Assembly: GCF_030406905.1 (NCBI RefSeq)
Contig: NZ_CP129137.1
Coordinates: forward strand, 7,533,501 to 7,597,500
DNA: 64,000 bases
Direction of reading: 5' to 3'
From: Streptomyces sp. HUAS CB01
Lineage (GTDB): Bacteria; Actinomycetota; Actinomycetes; Streptomycetales; Streptomycetaceae
Shown here: piece after piece, positions 8,584-17,012 of the stretch
Layout: every line of letters starts with the position of its first letter
How positions within the stretch are numbered: the stretch's first letter is position 1
The notes under the pieces: generated by a model
Databases searched by the model: none
The model's input: only the letters and a program-made list of their open reading frames with translations
Told to the model about the DNA's origin: nothing
Translations under genes and position numbers: made by a program

Positions 8584-9172
8584 GCAGCGCTTCCAGCATC
8601 CGTGACAGTGCCGCCCAGGTGTCGTCCAGGTCCGTCGGGCCGTGGGAGGAGGCCAGCCACAGGGCGGCCTCGTTCATTGCCCCGGACAGCAGGCGGGTCA
8701 GGGGCTCCACCGGCTGCGGGGGGATCTCTCCCGCGGCGGTGAGGCCGGCGAGCGCCTCGGTGAGATGGCGTGCGGACGCCGCCTCGTCGAGGGCCCGCCA
8801 CTCGTTCCACCCGAGCACCGCGGGACCGTCGAGCAGCATGATCCGCTGGACCTGCGGGTCCGTACCGGCGGTGAGGAACGCCCGGCAGCCCGCGGTCAGC
8901 TGTGCCCACGGGTCGTCCTCGGCGCCTGCCGCCGCCGCCACCCGGCCGGCGACCTCCTGCTGCACCTCTTCCAGGACGGCGCGGAACAGCGCCGCCTTGC
9001 CGTCGAAGTGGTGGTACAGCGCGCCCTTGGTGACCCCCGCGGCGCGCACGATCTCCGCGAGGCCCACGGCCGCGTAGCCCTCGGCCGCGAACAGCCGGCG
9101 GCCCTCGCGTACCAGTGCCCCGCGTGTCAGCTCCCGCTGCCTGGCCCGTGTGGTGTGGTGCGCGTCCGGCAT
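8561..9172 (-). CDS. TetR-family transcriptional repressor
   Basis: The product is 203 aa, starting at ATG 9172. The N-terminal DNA-binding domain reads LAEIVRAAGVTKGALYHHF, the standard TetR recognition-helix signature. The rest is a helical ligand-binding domain with no known specificity. It is divergent from the VOC gene, and the 85-base gap holds two copies of a near-perfect palindrome. The likely model is autorepression plus repression of the VOC/ABC operon. I started at 9172 rather than the in-frame 9259 because the longer version would run through the operators. Confidence 0.9.
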   Translation of the reverse strand: MPDAHHTTRARQRELTRGALVREGRRLFAAEGYAAVGLAEIVRAAGVTKGALYHHFDGKAALFRAVLEEVQQEVAGRVAAAAGAEDDPWAQLTAGCRAFLTAGTDPQVQRIMLLDGPAVLGWNEWRALDEAASARHLTEALAGLTAAGEIPPQPVEPLTRLLSGAMNEAALWLASSHGPTDLDDTWAALSRMLEALRAEPPAR

Positions 9173-9190
9173 GGTTCCCGCTCCCGCCTT

Positions 9191-9240
9191 TTGACATACC
9201 GATGGTACGCGAATAGCGTACTTCACATACCATCGGTATG
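9191..9240 (+). promoter_or_regulatory. Promoter of the VOC/ABC operon with two TetR-type operators
   Basis: TTGACA at 9191-9196, a 17-base spacer and TAGCGT at 9214-9219 form a good forward promoter. Two palindromes of the form CATACC-N3-GGTATG lie at 9195-9209 (last half imperfect) and 9226-9240 (perfect), 31 bases apart centre to centre. The first overlaps the -35 and spacer; the second is just downstream of the -10. Confidence 0.75.
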
Positions 9241-9257
9241 CGAAAGGAAGGTCCGCC

Positions 9258-9755
9258 ATGCTGACCAGCTTCTATCCCGTGATCTGCACGCCCCGGATCC
9301 AGGAGTCCCGCGCCTTCTACATCGATCTGCTCGGCTTCGCACCGACGTTCGAGGCCGACTGGTACGTCAGCCTCCGGCGCCCCGGCCCGCTCCCGTACGA
9401 ACTCGCCCTGCTCGACCCCGCCCACCCGACACTGCCCGAGGCCTACCGCACCCCCGTGCGCGGACTGCTGCTCAACCTCGAAGTCGAGGACGTGGACGCC
9501 GAGTGGGAGCGACTGGTCGTGGGGGAGGGGCTGAAGCCGGAGCTGGAGCTGCGCGACGAGGACTTCGGGCAGCGGCACTTCATCGTCGCCGACCCCGGCG
9601 GCGTCCTCGTCGACGTGATCACCCCCATCCCGCCCTCGGGGGACTTCGCCGCGCAGTACGTCCCGGCCGGCGACCGTCCGGATGCGCCGACGCGCACTCG
9701 GACAGGTGTGCACAGCGCGCGCGACCAGGACCCCCGGGCTGCAATGGACGGGTGA
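9258..9755 (+). CDS. VOC/glyoxalase-superfamily protein
   Basis: The product is 165 aa from ATG 9258, with AAAGGAAGG before it. A single VOC fold is visible: [20 protein letters not shown] at the start, [19 protein letters not shown] in the middle, and [19 protein letters not shown] near the end. Members include glyoxalases, dioxygenases and antibiotic-sequestering proteins. The last ~30 residues (after ITPIPP) extend beyond the usual fold. The stop overlaps the GTG of the next permease gene (GTGA at 9752-9755), so a VOC protein is translationally tied to an ABC importer. Confidence 0.85.
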   Translation: MLTSFYPVICTPRIQESRAFYIDLLGFAPTFEADWYVSLRRPGPLPYELALLDPAHPTLPEAYRTPVRGLLLNLEVEDVDAEWERLVVGEGLKPELELRDEDFGQRHFIVADPGGVLVDVITPIPPSGDFAAQYVPAGDRPDAPTRTRTGVHSARDQDPRAAMDG

Positions 9756-10429
9756 CGGCCACCCCCGACGACTGCCTCGCCCGCAACGAGTGGATCTGCG
9801 GCGACTACCTCTCCAGCCGCCGCGAGATCCTCTGGGACGCCACGCTCCAGCACCTCCACCTGACGTTCGTCTCCGTGGCCCTGGCGCTCCTCCTCGCCCT
9901 GCCCCTGGCCGTCGCGTCCCGGCGGTGGCGCTGGACCGCCGGCCCCGTGCTCGGGGTGACGACGATCCTCTACACGATCCCTTCGCTGGCGATGTTCTCG
10001 CTGCTGCTCCCGGTGTACGGGCTGTCCGCCTCACTGGTCGTCGCCGGACTCGTGCTGTACTCCCTCACCCTGCTGGTCCGCAACATCCTCGCGGGTCTCC
10101 GCTCCGTACCCGCGGAGACCCGGCAGGCCGCACGCGGCATGGGCTACGGGCCGGCGCGGCAGCTCCTGGCCGTCGAGCTGCCGCTCGCCCTGCCCGCCGC
10201 CATGGCCGGGCTGCGGATCGCGACCGTGTCCGCCGTCTCGCTCGTGACCATCGGCGCGATCGTCGGCTTCGGCGGGCTGGGCAACCTCATCTACTCGGGG
10301 ATGAACACCTATTTCAAGGCCCAGGTGCTGACGGCCTCGGTGCTCTGCGTGCTCATCGCCGTGGCCGCCGACCTCGTGCTGCTGGGCGTCCAGCGGGCGC
10401 TCACCCCGTGGACGCGGGCCGCCGCATGA
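9752..10429 (+). CDS. Osmoprotectant/quaternary-amine-type ABC transporter permease (OpuBB/ProW-like), first
   Basis: The product is 225 aa from GTG 9752, overlapping the VOC stop. Six hydrophobic segments are visible, with the EAA-type cytoplasmic loop ([20 protein letters not shown]) that contacts the ATPase. The [23 protein letters not shown] end is typical of glycine betaine/carnitine/choline permeases. It forms the membrane channel with the next gene's product. Expression should follow the TetR-controlled promoter at 9191-9219. Confidence 0.88.
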   Translation: MTATPDDCLARNEWICGDYLSSRREILWDATLQHLHLTFVSVALALLLALPLAVASRRWRWTAGPVLGVTTILYTIPSLAMFSLLLPVYGLSASLVVAGLVLYSLTLLVRNILAGLRSVPAETRQAARGMGYGPARQLLAVELPLALPAAMAGLRIATVSAVSLVTIGAIVGFGGLGNLIYSGMNTYFKAQVLTASVLCVLIAVAADLVLLGVQRALTPWTRAAA

Positions 10430-11100
10430 ACACGCTCGCGCAGACCTGGGACTGGCTGACCGGCTCCGCCAACTGGTCCGGCGAGAACGGGGTGTGGCGC
10501 CGGCTCGGCCAGCACCTGTACCTGACCTCGGTCTGCCTCGTGATCAGCTGCGCCGTCGCGCTGCCCGTCGCCCTCGTCCTGGGGCACCTCGGCAAGGGCG
10601 GCGCGCTCGCCGTCAACATCTCCAACGTCGGCCGTGCCGTGCCCACCTTCGCGGTCCTCGTCCTGCTGCTCCTCAGCCCGATCGGTACGTGGGGCGACTG
10701 GCCCACCATCGTCGCGCTGGTCCTGTTCGCCGTGCCGCCGCTGCTGACCAACGCCTACGTCGGCATGCGCGGTGTCGACCGGGACGTCGTCCGCGCCGCG
10801 CGGGGGATGGGCATGACGGGCGGCCAGACGCTGTTCCGTGTCGAACTCCCGCTCGCGACACCGCTGGTCCTCACGGGGGTACGGATCGCCGCCGTCCAGC
10901 TCGTGGCCACCGCGACCGTCGCGGCGCTGGCGGGCGGCGGCGGGCTGGGCCGCATCATCACGGCGGGCTTCAACCTCGCCTCCACCCCCCAGGTGGTCGC
11001 CGGCGCGGTGCTCGTCGCCGCCCTCGCGGTGGTGGTGGAGGGTGTCTTCGTGGCCGTGGAACGGTCCGCCCCGGCACGGACCCGGGCAGCGGCGCCATGA
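10426..11100 (+). CDS. Osmoprotectant-type ABC transporter permease, second
   Basis: The product is 224 aa from ATG 10426, with an ATGA overlap with the upstream permease. It has the same six-helix layout, the EAA loop VDRDVVRAARGMGMTGGQTL, and the C-terminal AGGGGLGRIITAG-type motif. Two different permease genes indicate a heterodimeric channel, as in the OpuB/OpuC systems. It is followed by another ATGA overlap into the binding-protein gene. Confidence 0.88.
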   Translation: MNTLAQTWDWLTGSANWSGENGVWRRLGQHLYLTSVCLVISCAVALPVALVLGHLGKGGALAVNISNVGRAVPTFAVLVLLLLSPIGTWGDWPTIVALVLFAVPPLLTNAYVGMRGVDRDVVRAARGMGMTGGQTLFRVELPLATPLVLTGVRIAAVQLVATATVAALAGGGGLGRIITAGFNLASTPQVVAGAVLVAALAVVVEGVFVAVERSAPARTRAAAP

Positions 11101-12044
11101 GCCGGCTCCTCGCCCTGCTCGGCGCGGCCCTGCTCCTGGCGGTCGCCGCCTGCACCACGGGCCCCTCCCTGGAGGACCGAGGGCAGGTGACCGCGCCGCC
11201 CGGTGACAGCAGGCATCTGACGATCGGCTCCGCCGGCTTCACCGAGAGCGACCTGCTCGCCCGGATGTACGCGCTGCTGCTCGAGCACGCGGGGTACCGG
11301 ACGAAGGTCATCTCCGTGACCAACCGGGAGATCTACGAACCCGCCCTGGAGAGCGGCCAGATCGACGTGGTCCCCGAGTACGCCGCCACCTTCGCCGACT
11401 GGCTGGGCGCCAAGGCCCACGGCCCCGGCGCCACGGCCGCCGGCTCGCCCGACCTCGACGCCACCATGAGCGCCCTGCGCTCGCTCGCCGACCCGCGCGG
11501 GTTGAAGGTCCTCGACCCGGGGCGGGCCGTGGACCAGAACGCCTTCGCCGTCACCGAGGAGTTCGCCCGCGCCCACCGGCTGCGGACCCTCGGCGACCTC
11601 GGCCGATCGGGCGTCCCCGTACGCCTCGCCGCCGGTGACGAATGCGTGCAGCGGCCCTACTGCGCGCCCGGGCTGGAGAAGACGTACGGCATCCGCATCA
11701 GCGGTATCGACCCCAAGGGCGTCGGCACCACACAGGCCAAGCAGGCCGTCCAGTCGGGCCAGGACCAGATGGTCCTCACCACCACCACGGACGCCACCCT
11801 CGACGACTTCGGCCTGGTGCTCCTGGAGGACGACAAGAAGCTCCAGAACGCCGACCACATCGTCCCCGTCGTCAACCGGGCCCGCGCCGGCGGCCCCCGG
11901 GTCACGAAGGCACTCGACAAGCTGAACTCGGTCCTGACCACGGAGGACCTGGCCCGTCTCAACGAGCAGGTGGACAACTGGCGCCGGCTGCCCGAGGACG
12001 TCGCCCGGCAGTACCTGCGGTCCAAGGGCCTGCTCCCGAAGTGA
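11097..12044 (+). CDS. Osmoprotectant-type substrate-binding lipoprotein (OpuAC/OpuBC-like)
   Basis: The product is 315 aa from ATG 11097, overlapping the permease stop. The signal peptide ends in a lipobox (LLAVAAC), so the mature protein should be anchored to the outer face of the membrane by its cysteine. The body is a type II periplasmic-binding fold of the glycine betaine family, with LTIGSAGFTESDLLARMYA at the start and SGQIDVVPEYAATFADWLG. The ligand is probably a quaternary amine, but the aromatic cage cannot be confirmed by eye. Confidence 0.88.
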   Translation: MSRLLALLGAALLLAVAACTTGPSLEDRGQVTAPPGDSRHLTIGSAGFTESDLLARMYALLLEHAGYRTKVISVTNREIYEPALESGQIDVVPEYAATFADWLGAKAHGPGATAAGSPDLDATMSALRSLADPRGLKVLDPGRAVDQNAFAVTEEFARAHRLRTLGDLGRSGVPVRLAAGDECVQRPYCAPGLEKTYGIRISGIDPKGVGTTQAKQAVQSGQDQMVLTTTTDATLDDFGLVLLEDDKKLQNADHIVPVVNRARAGGPRVTKALDKLNSVLTTEDLARLNEQVDNWRRLPEDVARQYLRSKGLLPK

Positions 12045-12077
12045 CCCGGGCGGCGGCCGCTCCGTACCGCCCCCGGG
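12045..12077 (+). terminator. Hairpin at the end of the VOC/ABC operon
   Basis: It begins at the base after the stop codon. CCCGGGCGG (12045-12053) pairs with CCGCCCCCGGG (12067-12077), leaving a two-base bulge and a 13-base loop. It separates this operon from the convergent ATPase gene. Confidence 0.5.
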
Positions 12078-12180
12078 CAACGCCCGCCCCGCCCCGGACG
12101 GCTGCTTGCGACCGGCCGGACAGGAGCCCGGACCGCCCCGGACGGCAACGCCCGCCCCGGACGGCCGGTCCCGCAGTGGC

Positions 12181-13344
12181 TCAGGCGTCCGCCACCGAGT
12201 CGAAGTCCACCTGGTCCCTGGCCACGCCCCGGGCCTCGGAGTCCACCGAACGGCGCAGTGCCTCGTGGAGTTTGGCCGGTGTCAGCACGCCCGCGAACCG
12301 GGCCCCGTCCACCACGGCCACCCATCCGGCGTCGTGCTGCAGCATCTCGCTGAACGCCTGCTTCAGCGGCGCCCCGAGCGGGACCCACGCCTCCATCCGG
12401 CGGGCCAGCTCGCCGACCGTGCCCCGGTCCGCGGCGCGCGCCAGCGACTCGGCCGACACCCAGCCGTGCAGATCGCCCCCGGCGTTGAGCACGACGGCCC
12501 AGCGCGCGTCCGCCGCCCGCAGCCGGGCCGACGCGGCGCCGGCGGGCTCGTCCAGACGCGCGACCGGCGGCTGCTCCAGGCCGTCCTCCTCGATCGTGGT
12601 CACCGAGAGGCGCTTCAGCCCCCGGTCCGCGCCCACGAACCGGGCCACGTAGTCGGTCGCGGGCGTGCCGAGCACCGCGCCCGGCGTGTCGAACTGTTCG
12701 ATGCGGCCCTGCCCGTAGACGGCGATGCGGTCGCCCATCCGCACCGCTTCCTCGATGTCGTGGGTGACCAGCAGGACGGTCTTGCGGACCGTCGCCTGGA
12801 GGTTCAGGAATTCGTTCTGCAGCCGCTCCCGCACCACCGGGTCGACCGCGCCGAACGGCTCGTCCATCAGCAGCACGGGAGGGTCCGCCGCCAGCGCCCG
12901 GGCCACCCCGACCCGCTGGCGCTGACCGCCCGAGAGCTGTTGGGGATAGCGGTCGCCGTAGGTCTTCGGGTCGAGGCCCACCAGATCGAGGAGTTCGGCG
13001 GCCCGCGCCCGCGCCCGGCGCTTCTTCCAGCCCAGCAGGGACGGCACGGTCGCGGTGTTGTCGAGGACCGTCCGGTGCGGGAACAGTCCGACCTGCTGGA
13101 TGACGTAGCCGATCCGGCGGCGCAGCCGGACCGGGTCCACCCGGGAGATGTCCTCGTCCCCCACCAGGATCCGCCCCGACGTGGGTTCGATCAGCCGGTT
13201 GACCATCATCATCGTGGTGGTCTTGCCGCAGCCCGAGGGGCCGACGAGAGTGACCAGTTCGCCCTCGGCGACCTCGAAGGACAACCCGTCCACGGCGGTC
13301 GTGCCGTCCGGGTAGACCTTGCCGACCTCCTCGAACCGGATCAT
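12181..13344 (-). CDS. Osmoprotectant-type ABC transporter ATPase with C-terminal CBS region (OpuCA/ProV-like)
   Basis: The product is 387 aa. It has Walker A GPSGCGKTTT, signature LSGGQRQRVGVARAL, Walker B VLLMDEPFGAVD and the H-loop LVTHDIEEAV. After about residue 245 a CBS-like regulatory region follows (WAVVLNAGGDLHGWVSAESL and DAGWVAVVDGARFAGVLT), as in ionic-strength-sensing OpuA-type ATPases. It almost certainly powers the two permeases at 9752-11100. Unusually, it is on the opposite strand, convergent with their operon, so subunit supply is under separate control. Confidence 0.9.
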   Translation of the reverse strand: MIRFEEVGKVYPDGTTAVDGLSFEVAEGELVTLVGPSGCGKTTTMMMVNRLIEPTSGRILVGDEDISRVDPVRLRRRIGYVIQQVGLFPHRTVLDNTATVPSLLGWKKRRARARAAELLDLVGLDPKTYGDRYPQQLSGGQRQRVGVARALAADPPVLLMDEPFGAVDPVVRERLQNEFLNLQATVRKTVLLVTHDIEEAVRMGDRIAVYGQGRIEQFDTPGAVLGTPATDYVARFVGADRGLKRLSVTTIEEDGLEQPPVARLDEPAGAASARLRAADARWAVVLNAGGDLHGWVSAESLARAADRGTVGELARRMEAWVPLGAPLKQAFSEMLQHDAGWVAVVDGARFAGVLTPAKLHEALRRSVDSEARGVARDQVDFDSVADA

Positions 13345-13489
13345 GCGTCCACGCTAGGCGCGCCGTGCGCGACGCGCACACGGGCCGGGTCCGAAGCGGG
13401 CCGCCCGCGCACCATCGGGGTCAGCCCGCTGAACAGCGTCTCTTTCGCTGACTCTTGCGGGCCGGTGGAGCCCCTGCTATCCATCCGTT

Positions 13490-13502
13490 AGGAAAGTTTC
13501 CT
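13490..13502. promoter_or_regulatory. Palindromic operator-like site upstream of the GH5 gene
   Basis: AGGAAAGTTTCCT is a perfect 6-bp inverted repeat around one base, 30 bases before the GH5 start codon. It resembles the GGAAA-N-TTTCC operators I recall for ROK-type regulators of secreted glycosidases (CsnR of the chitosanase system); that link is from memory, not tested here. Confidence 0.55.
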
Positions 13503-13532
13503 TCCAGTCATCCCCCCACTCGCGGAGACCCC

Positions 13533-14597
13533 ATGAGACCCGCACCCTTCTCGTTACGCGCCCTGCGCACCACGGCCGCCGCGGCCCTCGTCCTGCTCCT
13601 CGGCCTCGGAGCGGCCCCCGCCGCACCGGCCGCACCCGCCCCCGCACCGGCCGCGAGCACGCCCGTCGACGCCAACGGACAGCTCACGGTCTGCGGGACC
13701 AAGCTCTGCAACCGGCACGGAAAGCCGATCCAGCTCCGCGGCATGTCCACCCACGGACTGCAGTGGTACGGCCAGTGCGTGACGTCCGGTTCGCTGAACG
13801 CCCTCGCCGGCGACTGGCGGGCCGACGTCCTGCGCGTCTCCATGTACATCCAGGAGGGCGGCTACGAGACCGACCCGCGCAGGTTCACCGACCTGGTCCA
13901 CTCGGCCATCGAGCAGGCCACGGCCCGCGGCCTGTACGTGATCGTCGACTGGCACATGCTCAGTCCGGGCGACCCCCACCACAACCTCGCCCGCGCCCGC
14001 ACGTTCTTCACCGAGATCGCCCAGCGCCACCAGGGCAGGAACAACCTGCTGTACGAGATCGCCAACGAGCCCAGCGGCGTCTCCTGGGCCCGCGTCAAGG
14101 ACTACGCCGAACAGCTCATCCCGGTCATCCGCCGCCACGACCCCGAGACCCCGGTGCTCGTCGGCACCCGCGCCTGGTCCTCGTTCGGCGTCTCCGAGGG
14201 CGCGGACGAGACCGAGGTGGTCCGCAACCCCGTGAACGCCTCGAACATCATGTACACCTTCCACTTCTACGCCGCCTCGCACCGGGAGGAGTACCTGGAC
14301 ACCCTCGCCCGCGCCGCCGCCCGGCTGCCCGTGTTCGTCACGGAGTTCGGCACCCAGAACTACGCGGGCGAGGAAGCGAACGACTTCGCCATGTCCCAGC
14401 GCTACCTCGACCTCATGGCGAGCCGGAAGATCAGCTGGGTGAACTGGAACTTCTCCGACGACCATCGCAGCGGCGCCGTCCTCAGACCCGGCACCTGCGC
14501 CGCCAACGGCCCCTGGACCGGGACCGGCCCCCTGAAGCCCGCCGGGGTCTGGATCCGCGAGCGGGTCAGGACCCCGGACGACTTCCCGGCCGGCTGA
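13533..14597 (+). CDS. Secreted glycoside hydrolase family 5 (cellulase-like)
   Basis: The product is 354 aa from ATG 13533. The basic N-terminus and alanine-rich hydrophobic core (residues ~5-35) form a Sec-type signal peptide. The catalytic TIM barrel follows: IQLRGMSTHGLQWYG at its start, the acid/base glutamate in YEIANEPSG, and the nucleophile glutamate in VFVTEFGTQNY. These are the hallmarks of GH5 endo-beta-1,4-glucanases, though mannanases and other GH5 subfamilies share them. No carbohydrate-binding module is attached. The palindrome at 13490 suggests sugar-responsive repression. Confidence 0.88.
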   Translation: MRPAPFSLRALRTTAAAALVLLLGLGAAPAAPAAPAPAPAASTPVDANGQLTVCGTKLCNRHGKPIQLRGMSTHGLQWYGQCVTSGSLNALAGDWRADVLRVSMYIQEGGYETDPRRFTDLVHSAIEQATARGLYVIVDWHMLSPGDPHHNLARARTFFTEIAQRHQGRNNLLYEIANEPSGVSWARVKDYAEQLIPVIRRHDPETPVLVGTRAWSSFGVSEGADETEVVRNPVNASNIMYTFHFYAASHREEYLDTLARAAARLPVFVTEFGTQNYAGEEANDFAMSQRYLDLMASRKISWVNWNFSDDHRSGAVLRPGTCAANGPWTGTGPLKPAGVWIRERVRTPDDFPAG

Positions 14598-14610
14598 TCC
14601 TCGGTGCGAC

Positions 14611-14646
14611 CCCCGCCCGGCCGTGTGATGCACTGGGCGGGCGGGG
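14611..14646 (+). terminator. Hairpin after the GH5 gene
   Basis: CCCCGCCCG (14611-14619) pairs perfectly with CGGGCGGGG (14638-14646) across an 18-base loop. It starts 14 bases after the stop codon. Confidence 0.6.
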
Positions 14647-14682
14647 AACGCACCATCAGCCACCACACAGCAGGAGCGCGCA

Positions 14683-15981
14683 GTGACCAGCTACCGGCAG
14701 CCGGGCCTCGTCCTCACGGACCGCCACTTCACCGTTCCCCTGGACCACGACGACCCCTCGGGGGAGCAGATAGCCCTCTACGGCCGCGAGATCGTCTCCA
14801 GCAGCCGGGCCGGAGCCGATCTGCCGTGGCTGGTCTACCTGGAGGGCGGCCCGGGCTTCGGGGCGCGGCGGTTCCCCGGCAAGCAGGCCTGGCTGGGACG
14901 CGCGGTGCAGGAGTTCCGCGTCCTCCTCCTCGACCAGCGCGGCACCGGACTGTCCTCGCCCGTCAACCGGCAGACGCTCCCCCTGCGCGGCGGCCCCGAG
15001 GAGCAGGCGCGCCATCTCTCGCACTTCCGCGCCGACAGCATCGTCCGGGACTGCGAGGCGGTCCGCGCGCAGCTGACGGGCGGGGCCCGCTGGACGGTCC
15101 TCGGCCAGAGCTTCGGCGGATTCTGCGCCACCCACTACCTCTCCACGGCGCCGGAAGGGCTGAAGGCGGTGCTGATCACCGGCGGACTGCCCTCCCTGGA
15201 CGCCGGCGCCGAGGACGTCTACCGCGCCGCGTACCCCCGCATCCAGCGCAAGAACGAGGCGCACTACACGCGCTACCCGCAGGACGTCGACCGTGCCCGG
15301 CGCATCGCCGAGCACCTCGTCTCCCGGCGGACCGTCCTGCCCGGCGGCTACGTCCTTACCCCCGAGGCGTTCCAGTCCCTGGGCATCCAGCTAGGCACCG
15401 GGGACGGCAGCCACCAGCTCCACTACCTGCTGGAGAACGCCTTCGTGCGCACGGCCGACGGCGACGAGCTCTCCGACGCCTTCCAGCAGGGCGTCCTCAC
15501 CGCGCTCTCGTACGCCGCCCATCCGCTGTACGCCGTGCTCCACGAGGCCATCTACGCCCAGGGCCAGGCCCCCACGGCCTGGGCCGCCGAGCGGGTGCGC
15601 GCCGAGTTCCCGCAGTTCGACGCGGAGAAGACGCTCGCGGGCGACGGACCGCTGCTCTTCACCGGCGAGTCCGTCCACCCCTGGCACTTCGTGACCGACC
15701 CCGCCCTGCGGCCCCTGCGCGAGGCCGCGGAGATCCTGGCCGCCCGCACCGACTGGCCCGCGCTGTACGACGCCGAGCGACTGGCCGCCAACGAGGTCCC
15801 GGTCGCCGCGGCCGTCTACCACGACGACATGTACGTCGACACCGCCCACTCCCTTGTGACAGCGCGCGCCATCCGGGGACTGCGCACCTGGGTCACCGAC
15901 GAGTACGAGCACGACGGCGTCCGGGCGTCCGGCTCCCGTGTGCTCGACCGGCTGCTCGCGCTGGTGCGCGACGAGGTGTGA
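14683..15981 (+). CDS. Alpha/beta-hydrolase of peptidase family S33 (proline iminopeptidase-like)
   Basis: The product is 432 aa from GTG 14683, with AGGAGCG upstream. The oxyanion-hole segment LEGGPGFGA, the LLDQRGTGLS strand-loop and the nucleophile elbow GQSFGG are all typical of prolyl aminopeptidases. The catalytic His probably lies in GESVHPWHF or near the C-terminal HDDMYVDTAHS. The family removes N-terminal proline from peptides in the cytosol. It has no signal peptide. It appears monocistronic, with hairpins on both sides. Confidence 0.85.
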   Translation: MTSYRQPGLVLTDRHFTVPLDHDDPSGEQIALYGREIVSSSRAGADLPWLVYLEGGPGFGARRFPGKQAWLGRAVQEFRVLLLDQRGTGLSSPVNRQTLPLRGGPEEQARHLSHFRADSIVRDCEAVRAQLTGGARWTVLGQSFGGFCATHYLSTAPEGLKAVLITGGLPSLDAGAEDVYRAAYPRIQRKNEAHYTRYPQDVDRARRIAEHLVSRRTVLPGGYVLTPEAFQSLGIQLGTGDGSHQLHYLLENAFVRTADGDELSDAFQQGVLTALSYAAHPLYAVLHEAIYAQGQAPTAWAAERVRAEFPQFDAEKTLAGDGPLLFTGESVHPWHFVTDPALRPLREAAEILAARTDWPALYDAERLAANEVPVAAAVYHDDMYVDTAHSLVTARAIRGLRTWVTDEYEHDGVRASGSRVLDRLLALVRDEV

Positions 15982-15986
15982 CGGCG

Positions 15987-16005
15987 GGTGCCGTGACCCG
16001 GCACC
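15987..16005 (+). terminator. Short hairpin after the S33 peptidase gene
   Basis: GGTGCCG (15987-15993) pairs with CGGCACC (15999-16005) across a TGACC loop, beginning six bases after the stop codon. Confidence 0.55.
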
Positions 16006-16084
16006 GACGAGCGGGCGCGAACGGCGGCGGCACGGGTCCCGACCCGTGCCCGGAGTGGACGCCGGCACGCGCGACCGCCGCGGA

Positions 16085-16090
16085 TACGCT
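16085..16090 (+). promoter_or_regulatory. Probable -10 element of a leaderless promoter for the PIG-L gene
   Basis: TACGCT ends six bases before the ATG at 16097. No Shine-Dalgarno sequence precedes the start, so transcription probably begins at or next to the ATG. I see no clear -35. Confidence 0.45.
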
Positions 16091-16096
16091 GCCCGT

Positions 16097-16852
16097 ATGA
16101 CCGAACTGACCGAACCTCAGCTCGCACCGGTGCCGGACGACTGGCAGCGGGCGCTCGCCGTCGTCGCCCACCCCGACGACCTCGAGTACGGCTGCGCGGC
16201 GGCCGTCGCCGGCTGGACGGACGCGGGCAAGGACGTGACGTACCTCCTCGCCACCCGGGGCGAGGCCGGCATCGACACCCTCGACCCCGCCGAGTGCGGC
16301 CCGCTGCGCGAGCGCGAACAGCGGGCGAGCGCCGCGGTCGTCGGGGTGGGAGCGGTGGAGTTCCTCGGCCACCGGGACGGTGTCATCGAGTACGGCACGG
16401 CGCTGCGCCGTGACATCGCGGCCGCGATCCGGCGGCACCGCCCCGAGCTCGTCGTCACCCTCAACCACCGTGACACCTGGGGCCCGGCCGTCGGCGGCGC
16501 CTGGAACTCGCCGGACCACCGTGCCGTCGGCCGGGCCACGCTGGACGCCGCCGGTGACGCGGGCAACCGCTGGATCTTCCCCGAACTCCTCACCGAGCAC
16601 GGGCTCGAGCCGTGGAACGGCGTCCGGTGGGTGGCGATCGCCGGCTCGTCGACCCCGACCCACGCCGTGGACGCGACCGCCGGACTGGAGCGCTCGGTGC
16701 AGTCGCTGCTCCAGCACCGCAGCTACATCGAGGTCCTGACGGACAAGGACCCCGAGGCGTACTGCCGGGAGTTCCTGGTGGGCAACGCGGAGGCGGTGGC
16801 CCCCCGGTTCGGCGGCAAGCCCGCGGTGGCCTTCGAGCTCTTCGGCCGCTGA
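16097..16852 (+). CDS. PIG-L/LmbE-family N-deacetylase
   Basis: The product is 251 aa from ATG 16097. The zinc-binding motif AHPDDLEYGC lies near residues 26-35, and the second metal histidine is in NSPDHRAVGRA. The fold is the PIG-L deacetylase family, which hydrolyses N-acetyl groups of GlcNAc-type sugars and includes mycothiol and teicoplanin deacetylases. It lacks features that would fix the substrate. It lies 160 bases before an MFS transporter gene on the same strand but without overlap. Confidence 0.88.
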   Translation: MTELTEPQLAPVPDDWQRALAVVAHPDDLEYGCAAAVAGWTDAGKDVTYLLATRGEAGIDTLDPAECGPLREREQRASAAVVGVGAVEFLGHRDGVIEYGTALRRDIAAAIRRHRPELVVTLNHRDTWGPAVGGAWNSPDHRAVGRATLDAAGDAGNRWIFPELLTEHGLEPWNGVRWVAIAGSSTPTHAVDATAGLERSVQSLLQHRSYIEVLTDKDPEAYCREFLVGNAEAVAPRFGGKPAVAFELFGR

Positions 16853-17012
16853 CGGCCCGTCGGTGCCCGTACGGGGCGCGGCATGTCCCGTCGCGGCCCG
16901 TACGGCAGGCCGTCGACCCCCCGGTTCGGCCGGGCTGCCCTGCCGTTTGTCGCCGAGGCCCCCGGGTAACCGCCGCGTGAGCCGCGACGGAGCGTCCGCA
17001 GGGAGCGATGCG

